NCBI RefSeq assembly: GCF_017562075.2
Contig: NC_054085.1
Span: forward strand, 18,647,222 to 18,711,221
Origin: Anopheles merus
Lineage: Eukaryota; Arthropoda; Insecta; Diptera; Culicidae
DNA: 64,000 nt
Direction of reading: 5' to 3'
Shown here: in pieces, positions 1 to 9,899 of the stretch
Numbering within the stretch: the first letter of the stretch is position 1
Layout of the letters: the number at the start of each line of letters is the position of its first letter
The notes under the pieces: model-generated
Told to the model about the DNA's origin: nothing
What the model saw: only the letters and a program-made list of their open reading frames with translations
The model's database searches: none
Made by a program: the position numbers and the translations under genes

Positions 1-673
1 CTCCGAGCGGCAAGATACCTGACCGGCCCAAGGGAGAGAGAGAGATACCTGGAAACATGATCGCCTTCATCCGGCATCAACCCCCAATCGGTCGTAATTA
101 CACACAGGCGTTCGACAGCATTTTTTTCTGTCCCTCGGCCTGGCCGCCTGTGTGGGTACGTTAGTGAGTGTATGTGTGGCTATATGTAGCGATCGCCGCC
201 GCCACCGGTTTTGATGGCGAGGGACTTGATCTTGTCTTTCTACCCGTCCTCAGGCAGTGGTTGGCAAGCCTTTTTTTAAGCTTTTGCATCACGGTTTAGG
301 TGGAGTAGCTTACAATAATTGACAAAAGAAGAAAAAATAGAATTTGATTAAGTACAGACAATTCATATACTTTAAAAATGCTGAGCCAAAAACGTAACAT
401 TTAAAGGACGTATTTTTTAATGGACAGTCGATAAAATATTGAAATTTATTATGTATTACATTTGTTTATTATTTTTTTCTTATTTATTACATTTATTGCA
501 TTTATTGAAAGCTGCTGTAAACGAAACTTTATTTTAAATGGTATATTAAATACATTTTTCAGAAGATTACACCTTTTAGTCATGCAATTCGAATGTAAAC
601 AAATGAAAATTTAAATAAAATTGCAACATAATCCGTTAATGGGAGCTTTTACGATATCAGCCAGCCATTTTAA

Positions 674-742
674 ATGGAGTTTGACACATGGCGGCTGTAT
701 TCATGTCAACGCCACACGCAAAACTAACCTCAGATTTTCAGC
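674..742 (+). repeat. First copy of a roughly 70-80 bp dispersed repeat
   Basis: Begins ATGGAGTTTGACA and continues through TCATGTCAACGCC to a stretch ending CAGATTTTCAG. It resembles 1,265-1,345 in the same orientation, with substitutions and a roughly 10-base insertion in the second copy. Probably fragments of one old interspersed repeat. No family is recognised. Confidence 0.55.
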
Positions 743-1264
743 CTAGATCAAGGTCCATCAAGGACCTGTAGTAGGTTGGTCCGTGCAGTGACTTTGACAA
801 ATCTTCTAGCTAGAGCGTCCAAAATTACTTAGCTACTTACACAACGTCTTTAGTAACCATAACTCGCTCTCTGCTTATATCTATAGAAATCTCCATCCAT
901 CGTGGATAACAAAATCAGACTAAAGACCTGTAATCTATACAAGCACCCTTGGACTAGATTATTTCAGCCTAAAAAATAAAACACACGCCTATTTTTCACA
1001 GACGCGATCAGAGGTTGGCTCATGTAGGATTGTATGTTATTGATGAATCATAAATATTATGTTAAGGATGGATAAAAATAGTTTTTACAAAAAAGAAAAT
1101 AAAACAATTTTAAAATAAATCTTTGTTCGTACCCAATTGCTGAAATCCAATATGACGGACCGTAACTGTCAAGTTCATACAACCCGGATGATATTTATTG
1201 TTCCACTGATAGGCTGAAATTTCAGCTTATTGGGGCCCTTCACGATTCTAGTCAGCTTTTTGGT

Positions 1265-1345
1265 ATGGAGTTTGACAGTTGGAGGCTGAAATCATGTCAA
1301 CACTCCATACAAAACCACACACAAAACTAGCCTGTGACTTTTAGT
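1265..1345 (+). repeat. Second copy of the dispersed repeat, with an internal inverted repeat
   Basis: Direct repeat of 674-742. In this copy GTATGGAGT..TTGACA (1,263-1,277) faces TGTCAA..CACTCCATAC (1,295-1,310) as an imperfect inverted repeat, so the DNA or RNA could fold into a hairpin. Likely a degraded transposable-element terminus. Confidence 0.5.
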
Positions 1346-1395
1346 CAGAGGTCTATTTAAAAAAAACTCTTTAAAGACAAGTGAATAGTTCAAAA

Positions 1396-2040
1396 TAGTG
1401 ATGGGAAAAACGTGCCTTTGGGAAAAATGTAATGGGAAATGTGATGAAGTTTTCCTCGCAATCAATTCCGGGTAGCTCCGAAGTTTTCTAGAATCGGCCT
1501 CAAAATTGGTTTCGGAATCGGACTCAGAATTGGTTCCGGAATTGGATCTGGAATCGAAATCAGCTCTGGAGCCGGAATTGGCTGCAAAATTAGAATCGGC
1601 TTCGAAATCGGAATGGGTTTCGGCATCTCCATAAGAAGAGACGTTTGGATCCAATTATGCTACGTATTAATAGCCACAAAGAATCCAAATTTACTTGTGA
1701 ACGATCCATTCTCATGGAGATTCTCGGTCTGATTTCGCTACTGGAAGTTCATATTTAAATTCAAGAACTGATTCTTTTTCCGGAGCTAATTCCAATTCTT
1801 GAGTCAATTCTGATTCCGTTACCGGAGCAAATTGTGATTCCCAGGTCGATTCCGATTCCGAATCCGATTCTGGTTTGGGAACCTAATCCGATTTCGGTTT
1901 CAATTCCAGATTCAATTACCGAGTTGACTCTGGAATCAGCTCCGGAATCGAAATCTAATCCAGCATCGGAATCGGCTCCAGAATTGAATCCGAACAAGAA
2001 ATCAGAATCGAGAAGGTCCGATTCGGAGCTCCCACCACTA
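1396..2040 (+). mobile_element. Decayed hAT-like non-autonomous element filled with GGAATC-type repeats (copy A)
   Basis: The 645-bp segment starts TAGTGATGGG and ends CCCACCACTA, a 10-bp terminal inverted repeat with one mismatch. Both ends run into degenerate arrays of GGAATC/TCCGGAATC. A unique core at about 1,641-1,785 reads GCTACGTATTAATAG, AATCCAAATTTACTTG, then GATCCATTCTCATGGAG. The same core occurs inverted in the element at 19,628-20,297, which shows this is one dispersed family. The flanking 8-mers GTTCAAAA and GGACAAAG agree at only 5 of 8 positions, so any target duplication is eroded. No transposase is encoded. Assignment to hAT rests on the ends and on the perfect 8-bp duplication of the relative at 47,637-48,327. 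Confidence 0.7.
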
Positions 2041-2408
2041 GGACAAAGCTCTTGCTAAAAAAAACATAAAAAGGTCATTTTTTACTAATTTACTATTGAA
2101 TGTATCATCACTTTGTGTAACGAAACAATATTCAGGGAATTTAGCAGCGTTTAATCCTGAATAAGTTGCATTATTTTTGCTTCACGAATGATTCATTGCC
2201 TTCCACTGCCCTAGGACGCAAGAAGAAACCTTCTATATGCAGTAACATTAAGGTGCAGTACCGACACACACACAAAGAACTTTTTTATGTTCGACATAAA
2301 ACACGATCAATGAAAGTCTGTGTCAATGAAAATAGTTCAAACCGGATGACATCAAAAGGGAACTGTATTATGATACAATTTTTTACCGGGAGGATTTAAA
2401 ATACTTAC
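2041..2408. other. Intervening non-coding stretch
   Basis: Unstructured, mildly AT-rich sequence between the hAT-like element and the exon donor at 2,407-2,408. It is probably the start of the intron following that exon. No feature is recognised. Confidence 0.45.
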
Positions 2409-2463
2409 TGGTAATTCGAATCTTTTGCGTGCCATTGCGCCGCGAGTACTCCAGCTTGTTCAT
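2409..2463 (-). CDS. Probable first coding exon of an unidentified minus-strand gene
   Basis: On the minus strand an ATG at 2,463-2,461, with A at position -3, opens 18 codons reading MNKLEYSRRNGTQKIRIT plus one base. A strong donor (A|GTAAGTAT, GT at 2,408-2,407) then gives a phase-1 exon. The peptide has balanced composition, unlike the CA-repeat translations around it, and the upstream 5' region (2,464 to about 3,000) is GC-rich and microsatellite-rich like other 5' leaders here. The rest of the gene would lie to the left of the window, because no matching exon was found in 1-2,400. The product is not recognised. The exon could also be a chance ATG inside a 5' UTR exon. Confidence 0.4.
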
Positions 2464-4348
2464 CGTAACGCAGCTCTCCTCCTTGCCGGGCAGTAGTACG
2501 CGGCGACGCTGTTTGGCCACGAGTGCTCCAATCGTGATCGCGCGAAGGATTACACACCCTGCTGCTGCTCACTTGCAACAACCAAACACGCACACACACA
2601 CACACACACACGCGCGCGTACACTTAAAGGAAGGATATTATATTGCGCGTGGTTTTCCGCGATCCTACGACACGATCTCGCCCCAACGACGTCGTCGGCG
2701 GCGAAACATTAGTGTGACCGCCGCCGCCGGGAGTCGCCCCGCCCGCGGACCGTGTTTTTTCTTTCCTTTCTTCTGTTAAACGATCAACACCACCCGTTTG
2801 CTTATCAAGCAATACAGACACTGGCTGCGGCTTTTCACACACTGCACACGCACGCACACAACACACGACTTTTGCGCAAAAACACACACCGCCAGCAACA
2901 ACAAAGGAAGCGATCGTTAACACTGTTTTTCGCTGCAAAAAAAAAAAAAAAAACCGGACCGGCGATCGCGGCCGTCCACCCGCCGGGTGGGGAAGGTGTG
3001 ATAGGATCGCTTCCCTTCCCTTCGTTAAATCGCCCACCACAATGCCCTAGCAGGAGCAGCGGCTGTACACAATGATCTATTATGACTATTTTGCTTTTTC
3101 CTTCTCGTTTTTCTTTACTTCTTCCTCTGCTTTTCGTTGCTTCAACACGTCGCACATACACACACTACATTGCACTCACTTGCTCTCTCACTCCTTCCCA
3201 CAGCGTGCTAGTGATCGCACGGTTGATTATTTCCCGGTTGGTGTTGTGTGTTGCCCATGTGTGTGTATCTATTATCTTCCGACGCACGCCGATGCACTGT
3301 CCCAGCGTAATATGCTGAAAGAAAATACATAATCATTACACGCTGCAGAAGCCCCTATGGGCAGGATGAAGATGAGGATGAGGATGCTTCGATCGACCGG
3401 TCGTCATCGATCGCGAAATCGCGAAAACACTCCCAGCGCTCTCTTGTACCAACACACGGAAGAGTTATGCTGCCTCCCTCTTTCCCCGTCTACCCCCCAC
3501 AACAGCAGAACCTGTGGCCAACTGCTTAACAAGCTGCCTCTCTCTTCACTACACCACACACTACTACCACCACCAAGCAATTGTGGGGGGAGGCGCTAGA
3601 CACATTCTTCTCTGCCGCTGTTTGCCGAACCAATCATGAAGATGAGGCGACGATTCATTGCTGCCTGCTGATGATCATCAATGGATGAAGGAAATGGCGA
3701 CGACTTTGTCGCACGTTCATTGATACATTCCCCTACTGCTACCCCCATTTGCCATTTCGTTTCAATTATCGCCTCCCGCCCGCTCTCCCCGGGCAGTCCT
3801 TTATTTTTCGCGCTGTTCCTGCCCTGCGCCTGGATTTCAATTAGCAAACTTTCGGGCTGAACCGAACTGTTGCTTTCGGGGCTTGCTGTACGGCAGAGAG
3901 TAGGCCCCAACACCACGCAGCATTCAATACGGTTCACACCTTTTTAATTGGTTTTTGGGTGCTACAGTTCTCTTCGCTTTCGTTAGAACATGTTTGATAA
4001 AAAAAGAAAAGGAAATTATCAAACAACTATCGATTGTCGAAGTTGTTTCTAATTAAAAGTACTTTTTGATCCGATTATTTAATTGCGTTTGTGACCAAAT
4101 TTGGGTTAAAAGATAGGAGAATATTTACTTTTGTTTTAAATATTTACAAGTGTTTCTGGTTCTGGTTTCTGGTTCTGGTACAAGTGTTCTAGTTCTATGA
4201 AACTAAAGCCACAAACGTTATGTTTAATTGAGAAACGTGCTCTTGAAAGTTCAATGACTGGAAATGATGCTTGAACGATAGAGCCGTATCAACCAATTTC
4301 CATCGGGAGCGGGGAAGGAATGGGGACAGGCTTCGCATACTCCACACT
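2464..4348. other. Leader/promoter-like GC-rich and CA-repeat region, then non-coding DNA
   Basis: Directly upstream of the minus-strand exon the sequence is rich in CG dinucleotides and simple repeats: a CA tract at about 2,588-2,612 and an A15 run near 2,938-2,953. This suits a 5' UTR or promoter of that gene. From about 3,340 to 4,348 the composition is mixed, with no open frame of convincing composition. Nothing else is supported. Confidence 0.4.
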
Positions 4349-4990
4349 TAGTCATGAATAAAGTTGGCAAAAATCCGGAGTCGACTATGATCCAACTCCG
4401 ATAATTCCGGAACCGACTCCGAAAGTTAGGTCCTCCCAGCATTATCATGAGTCGTTCAAAATCGTCCGCAATCACCCGAAGTCGTCCGGAGTCCTCATTA
4501 GTCGGAGTCGTCATTAGTCGGAGTCGTCCGGAGTTGTCCGGAGTTGTCCGGAGTCGTCCGGAGTCGTTCGGAGTCATCAGAAGTCGTGAGATTCGTCCAG
4601 AATTGGCCGGAGTTGTTGTGAGTCGGGGTAATCCGGAGTCGTCTGGAGTCGTCCAGAGTCGTTCCGAGTGGTTTGAAGATGTCGGAGTCGCTCGAAATCG
4701 TTCGGAGTCGTGAGAGTCGTCCGGAAGTTGGCCGGAGTCGTTGTGAGTTGGTGTCATCCGGAGTCATCTGGAGTCGTCCGGAGTCGTTCGGAATCGTCTG
4801 GAGTCGTCCGGAGTCGTTCGGCGCTTTTGGAGTCGGAGACAAAAAAACACAACGAAATAAAATGCCTGATCAAAAGAGCTCATTGCACCGGAAGACTCCT
4901 GATGACTCCTGATGACTCCGGATAGACTCCGGGAGAAGCTAGAAGTTTGAATTTTGCCGGAATCGCAATCGGTCTAACAATAACTGGAGC
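4349..4990 (+). repeat. Degenerate GGAGTC/CGTCCGGAGTC minisatellite (array B)
   Basis: From about 4,370 to 4,830 the sequence is an irregular array of CGGAGTCGTC and GGAGTTGTC units, with a weaker inverted tail (ACTCCTGATG, ACTCCGG) at 4,893-4,940. The motif is closely related to the arrays inside the hAT-like elements at 1.4, 19.6 and 47.6 kb. A possible eroded end, TAGTCATG followed by GGCAAAAATCCGGAGTC, is visible at 4,349-4,381. No matching right end was found, so it is either a truncated relative or an independent minisatellite. Confidence 0.65.
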
Positions 4991-7441
4991 CGGATCAGTG
5001 TCGTAAGTGCGCTCCAAAGACCACATCAATACTCCACACACGCACTGATCGAAATTTAAGAGAATCGCAAATGTTCGGCATACAATTGACATTGCATTTG
5101 GTCATCTTGCAGGTTTGCATAGTAAAACAGCACCCAATTCCACATACTTTTGCACTCTCGGCAAACTGGTAAACAAAGCGCGAGCTGTCAAAATGACATT
5201 AGAAGTGGGGGCTACAAATTACACCCCCCCCCCCGCCCTCCCTCCAGCCACCACTCAAACGATCCATTTGGCAAATGGCTTTTGGTCGCTAGAGAAGAAC
5301 GGACAAGAAGGAAAACCGGGCCACAACATATTCCCTACGATCACACCAACAGAGGCGAACGAGAGAGCGCGCGCGCGCAGGCCCCCTTCTTCGCTAATTT
5401 GCCTTGATCATTTGCGCGGCCCGCTTTGTGTGTGTGTGTGTGTGTGTGTGTTGTTCCCCCCGTTTTGCGCTACGCATTCTTCTCTAGACCCGCGCGCGCG
5501 AGCCGTCGTCGTCGTCGTCGTTGTCGTCGTGGTGCGGTCGCCTGTCGACGTCTTCATGCTGTTTACGTGTAGGCGTGACAGCCGCAGCCATACCAGCAGC
5601 AGCATCTCTTTCACACGCCAGCTAGAATGCATGCGAGCGAGAAAGGGAGTACACTTCTACCTTCGCCCACCGTCCAGCGGCACAGCACCGTACTCTCCCT
5701 TTCCCTGGTCCACTCCAACGGTCAGAAAAGTTCAATGAGTGGATGAGGATCGCATTGCTGGAATGACTGGGGGGGGGGGGGGGGGGGCGGAGGTGGCGTA
5801 AGGTGGTATCGGTAATCGAGTGTGTGCGTGAGTGTGTGTGTGTGTATGGAAAGAACCAAAAGCGACTCCGCCGGACACACCGCGCCGCACCGGGGCCACT
5901 CCTCCCCACATACACACATAAACACACACACACACACACACACACAGGAGGCGCACCGTCGCCGTGTGTAAGCGCGCACGCACACTCTGCCGATGCGTCG
6001 TTGGCTGTGTGTTGCTATTGCTCTTGTTGTTCTGCTGCTGCTGGTTAGCTCTGTTGCTTCATCAGCGCGCTGCTACTTGAGCGCCCATGTCCGGTGGCAG
6101 TGTGTGTGTGTGTGTGTGTGTGTATGTGGCGGTGTGTTTGTGTGGCCCGTATTCTTCTGCAAGCAGGTCTCATTAAAAGTAGACGAAGAAGCACAACGAC
6201 GACGGCGACGGACATCAGAACGGAGAGGGGAAAAGCACATTGGAACGTGAGGGAAGGGGAAAACTGCTAGGCCACTGGAATGCAACTCCAGAAAAGCACA
6301 CGCACACTGTACACACACACACACACCACGTAGACGATTTTTGTGTATCCAAAACACACATACACACATACACGTTTTAACACGGATAACAGAACACACT
6401 CTGAAACACACACACACGCACGCACTCGTCGACGGTGACCACGTTACAATGCAGGACGGTGCAGGCAGAGCGGGCTGCGCGTGTATTGCACTAGCCAAAT
6501 ACACACACAGCAGCAACAACCGAAAAAAAAACAACGGACGGTACACACTTAGGCAGAATACGCACACACACATACACACGCGGAACGCAACCCAACCCTT
6601 TGACGGCCCCGCAGGGCAAGACGAAAACTCTGGCAAGAATGAAAAGGAGTGGTATTTTTGCCTTTCACCGACCGAGCGGGAAGGGGGGGGGGGATGAAAC
6701 GGCCTCACTGTGTATGTGGTTTGTTCGCGAACAAAAAAAAACGCTCACTCACGAAGAAGCAGCAGCACCCGCACACAGACACACTCACACCCGCGAACAC
6801 AACTAATAATTTCCCGTGCGTGTGACGACGGGCAAACGGCGACAGCGGACGGCAGACACCAACCTACTCTACGCACTCCTAACGATGGTATAAACACACA
6901 CAGAACAAGTGCAGTTCGTCGAGGACGGTCGCTCGATCGCTCGCTTGCTGCTGCTGCTGCTGCTGGTCCTTCTGCTGCGATAAACGTTCGCAGAATGGGC
7001 CGTCCCGCTCTCGCACGCACGGCGCTGCTACGGTTGATTCGGTGTTTACCATCGTCCGTCAAACTGGGCCTGCTGTTGTTCCTCTTCCTTCTGTCAAACC
7101 GGTGCGTTTAGACTGCCGGGTTGACTACCTTAACGGAGAAGCCCTGAATGAGGAGCGACGGCGTGAATGGAGTTGCATTCATTCATAACCAAATTGTACC
7201 TTTAATTCAATTATTTCAGCGTCCAAAAATTTTTATTTTTACACACTTTTTTATATGTGTCCAATTTTGCATTTTCTGTTTCAAAAAAAAAAAAAGTTCA
7301 AACCGCTGAAGCCCCGCTGACAGCAAGGCAGAAGGCAGATGGAGGCGCGAAAAGGGCTGTCTCGTTGCATCAAACAGCCAAGCAGCAAACAATCAAATCT
7401 TGGTCCCTTTGGGCTGCACTTTTTGCCTGTTCCAATTTAAA
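4991..7441. other. Microsatellite-dense non-coding region upstream of RNase H2C
   Basis: It holds TG/CA tracts (about 5,425-5,451, 5,922-5,946, 6,101-6,124, 6,316-6,325), a GTC tract near 5,505-5,530, a run of about 17 G near 5,771 and a CTG tract near 6,948-6,963. Long open frames here encode only HTHT, CVCV or poly-Ala/Leu and are repeat artefacts. The last 200 bases are the likely promoter and 5' UTR of RNase H2C. No motif there is distinctive enough to fix a start site. Confidence 0.5.
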
Positions 7442-7966
7442 ATGGCCAAAATCAATTTGAAACTAACCTCGAAGGACGTGGAAACCAGCCTGCAGGGCGG
7501 CCCCATCAAGCTGCAGTACATTCCCGCCACGATCAAGGGCGACGGGCCGGCGAATCTGGAGCAGTTTTTCACCCCGTACACGGAAACGCAACGGGACGGA
7601 AGTGAGTGGTGTTCTGGGGATTGGCAAAGTGTAAAAAAAACAATTTCTAACAATTCGTTTCTTCCTTCAGCTCTGTGCAACGCGCTTCGGGGATATCCGC
7701 TGCGCGGCAAAGCAACGTCCCTGCCGGCCGGCTACACGGGCGTGATGTTGCAGGAAACGAAAAAGCCACTCTCGGACGAGGACGATCGAACGCTAACGTT
7801 TGCCGGTGCGTTCCGCGACTTTACCTACTGGAACTACGATCGCCAGCCGTCCCGGAACGATCCGATGGCGAAGGCACTGGGCTGGCTGCAGCTGGCGGAG
7901 GTGCTGCATGGCGATGAGCCCGATGATGGCACCGAGCAGGATGTGAAGCCAGAACGGAGCAAATGA
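7442..7966 (+). CDS. RNASEH2C: Ribonuclease H2 subunit C
   Basis: Non-catalytic subunit of the nuclear RNase H2 heterotrimer, which removes single ribonucleotides and RNA-DNA hybrids from DNA. Coding exons are 7,442-7,601 and 7,671-7,966 (151 codons plus TGA). The start is the ATG of MAKINLKL. Family-typical blocks follow the splice: CNALRGYPLRG, LPAGYTGVMLQE, then FRDFTYWNYDRQPSRNDPM and LGWLQLAEVLH. These are the proline/glycine core and the FTYWN..D..PS..D segment of the Rnh203/RNASEH2C family. Length suits the family (about 150-165 aa). The intron (GTGAGT..TTCAG) is 69 bp, a multiple of three, with no stop in frame, so a retained form would add 23 residues. The 3' end converges on fibrillarin 364 bp away, and ATTAAA at 8,082-8,087 is the likely poly(A) signal. 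Confidence 0.88.
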   Translation: MAKINLKLTSKDVETSLQGGPIKLQYIPATIKGDGPANLEQFFTPYTETQRDGSEWCSGDWQSVKKTISNNSFLPSALCNALRGYPLRGKATSLPAGYTGVMLQETKKPLSDEDDRTLTFAGAFRDFTYWNYDRQPSRNDPMAKALGWLQLAEVLHGDEPDDGTEQDVKPERSK

Positions 7967-8081
7967 AAACGCCATCGAGTGATGGGAGAGATTGGTTTTG
8001 TAAAATATGTAGTTCTATTTATTTTCAATTTGTCGTAGTGGGGCGTTATATCCCACAGAGAAAAAAAAAACAAATGCTAAA

Positions 8082-8087
8082 ATTAAA
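8082..8087 (+). terminator. Poly(A) signal (ATTAAA) for RNase H2C
   Basis: ATTAAA about 115 bases after the stop codon, following an A-rich run. TTTATT at 8,018-8,023 could serve the converging fibrillarin gene, so the two 3' UTRs may overlap. Confidence 0.45.
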
Positions 8088-8330
8088 CCACTCGCACTCG
8101 TTTGCATCTCGACCTGCGTGTCTCTTCTTTTATGTACTGTGTATACATAGACATAGATTTGTTTTGTGTTCCTTAGTTTGAAGTTTGATCCACCGCACAC
8201 AGCCCTCTGCCGCTGCTAGGTGGTTGGGTGAAATATAGAAGCAAATTTTGGTTCTTATACACTAACAAGACCCCTTAATAACCTAACGGACCTCTCCACC
8301 GACCTGTCCCGCCCGCCCGCCTGCCCGCTC

Positions 8331-9876
8331 TTATGCCGCAGCCTTCGGCGGTGGTCGGTACACGCCCACCACTACCGCGTGGTCACGCTCGTACGGCTCG
8401 AGCGTGATCTGTTCCTGCGGTTTTAGCTTCTCCGACTGCAGCTTCTTCACCTCCGCCGCGAACACCGCCTCGGGGACGGCGGTCGAGTCGATGCAGGACG
8501 CCTTGATGGAGATGACAAAGTGGCCACCGTTCTTGAGGAAGTTGTGCGCATTGAGCGCCACGATACGGGCCTGGTCCGGCTGGGCCACATCGGCAAACAC
8601 GGTATCGACCATGCCGACCAGCATGCGGTACTTGTGCGGATGGCGCGCGTCCTCGATGATGGGGATGATGTTGGTGCGCTTCTTCGCCACATTGAGCAGA
8701 TCGCGCCCGGACCGGTGCGAGAACTCGACCGCGTACACCAGCCCCTCCGGGCCGACGATGTCCGACACGTGCGAGACGGTCGTGCCGGAGGCGGCACCCA
8801 GGTACAGCACCTTCGAGCCGGGCGGCATGTGAATCTTGTCAACGCCGCCGAGCACGGCCGCCGCCAGCTTGGATCGGAACGGGTTCCACACGCGGTACTC
8901 CTTCTTGTCCCCTTCGTTCTGTGTGGGCGATGGGGCAGTGGCATGAAAAGGAATAGAAAATGTTAGAAACAAATATTTAAAATAGAAAGAAATTCAATAC
9001 TTTGTTGCTAAGAGCGTCAGTAAGCAGGTTCTACAGGGAGCGCACCAGCGGGAAGGTATGCCTCGGGCTCCACTTCCCACCAGCGGTGCGCTCCCCGTTG
9101 GCTACATGCTGCCAATTCAATACCCCTGTGCGCGTCATCACGTATGCCCAAAGCTAACAAACAAACAAAATATAAACAATGGCCTTGCACCCACACACTT
9201 ACCTCAACCGAAATGCGCTTCTCGCCGTACACCTCCGAGCCGGGCACCAGGTTCAGCGTAACCAGCGCGTCTTCCTTGCCGCGTGCGATGAAGATGCCCT
9301 CGTGACGATGCGGCTCGATGACGACGGATTTGCCCCCCTTGAAGCCACCCATCTTGCCGCCCCCGCGGCCACCCGGTCCGCCACGGCCGCCACCACGGCC
9401 CCGTCCGCCCGGTCCACCACGACCACCACCGCCGCGGCCGCGACCACCACCGAAACCTCCGCGGCCACCGCGATCACCGCCACCGCGTCCACGGCCACCG
9501 AAGCCACCGAAGCCACCGCGTCCGCCCCGGTCACCGCCTCCTCCACGACCGCCGCCACCTCTAGGAGAGAATCCTTGAGAAGAAAAAAAACACATTCACA
9601 AGAAGAGAGGTTAGGATTAGAGCGCGTGTCTGCATGGGTGTGTGTGTGTGTGTTTTGGAATATGGTTATCGAAACGCACATGATGCTCAGTGCGGAAGGA
9701 AAATATCAATTTAAAGGACAAACTCCCATCCCACGCTTGGTGGCGTGGTTGAAGTTGTAAGCCGAAATAATTAAAAAAAAAATCAAATGCTTTGCCTAAA
9801 CACGGCATCGCCATGCCATGGCAGACGCCGGCCGAGCATGCCGCCTGTCTCCATTTTTCGTACCTGGTCTGCCCAT
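8331..9876 (-). CDS. Fib: Fibrillarin, box C/D snoRNP 2'-O-methyltransferase
   Basis: Nucleolar SAM-dependent methyltransferase that modifies rRNA under guide RNAs. There are three coding exons on the minus strand: 9,876-9,864, 9,573-9,203 and 8,918-8,331, giving 323 codons plus TAA. Exon 1 encodes only MGRP plus one base; the protein starts MGRPGFSPRGGG. Residues about 9-75 form the glycine/arginine-rich domain. The methyltransferase domain follows, with YRVWNPFRSKLAA, the SAM-binding VLYLGAASGTTVSHVSD (GAASG at residues 169-173), VYAVEFSHRSGRDLL, DTVFADVAQPDQA and the late FVISIKASCID. Length is normal for the family. Introns are 290 bp and 284 bp; the second holds a strong hairpin described separately. 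The gene is divergent from pICln, with its start 915 bp away. Confidence 0.97.
9036..9095 (-). other. Stable hairpin inside fibrillarin intron 2
   Basis: GGGAGCGCACC (9,036-9,046) is perfectly complementary to GGTGCGCTCCC (9,085-9,095). Inside, GGGAAG (9,050-9,055) pairs with CTTCCC (9,073-9,078) around a 17-base loop, with an asymmetric internal loop between the stems. On the transcribed strand a C-box-like GTGATGA lies 5' (9,141-9,135) and a D-box-like CTGA lies 3' (9,020-9,017), 125 bases apart. An ACA triplet lies further 3' at 9,005-9,003. Introns of nucleolar protein genes often carry snoRNAs, but the spacing is long for a C/D RNA and no terminal stem is visible. An intronic structured RNA is possible, not shown. 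Confidence 0.4.
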
Positions 9877-9894
9877 TATGAGATGAAAATTTCA

Positions 9895-9899
9895 CTGAA
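9895..9899 (-). promoter_or_regulatory. Arthropod initiator (TCAGT) for fibrillarin
   Basis: On the minus strand TTCAGTG lies about 20 bases upstream of the fibrillarin ATG and matches the arthropod initiator TCAGT. It would give a very short 5' UTR, typical of highly expressed nucleolar and ribosomal genes. No TATA box is evident. Confidence 0.4.

Larger units (their letters stand above)
1..1395. other. AT-rich non-coding stretch, possibly intron of a minus-strand gene
   Basis: No credible coding region is visible. Most of the stretch after about 280 is AT-rich with many stops in all frames. It lies downstream of the minus-strand exon at 2,409-2,463, whose donor points this way, so it is probably intronic DNA of that gene (inference). 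It contains two related copies of a repeat described separately. Confidence 0.5.

Noticed and set aside
5115..7111. Many long open frames on both strands (up to about 210 codons)
   Set aside because: They translate CA/TG, GTC and CTG microsatellites (HTHTHT, CVCVCV, poly-Leu/Ala), lack splice or family support and exist on both strands at once.
9017..9141. Calling the fibrillarin intron element a C/D snoRNA outright
   Set aside because: The C-to-D distance is about 125 bases, there is no terminal stem and no rRNA complementarity could be tested; kept as a structured element only.
8447..9760. Long Arg-, Ala- or Thr-rich open frames overlapping fibrillarin
   Set aside because: Shadows of the high-GC fibrillarin exons and its glycine/arginine repeat in other frames.
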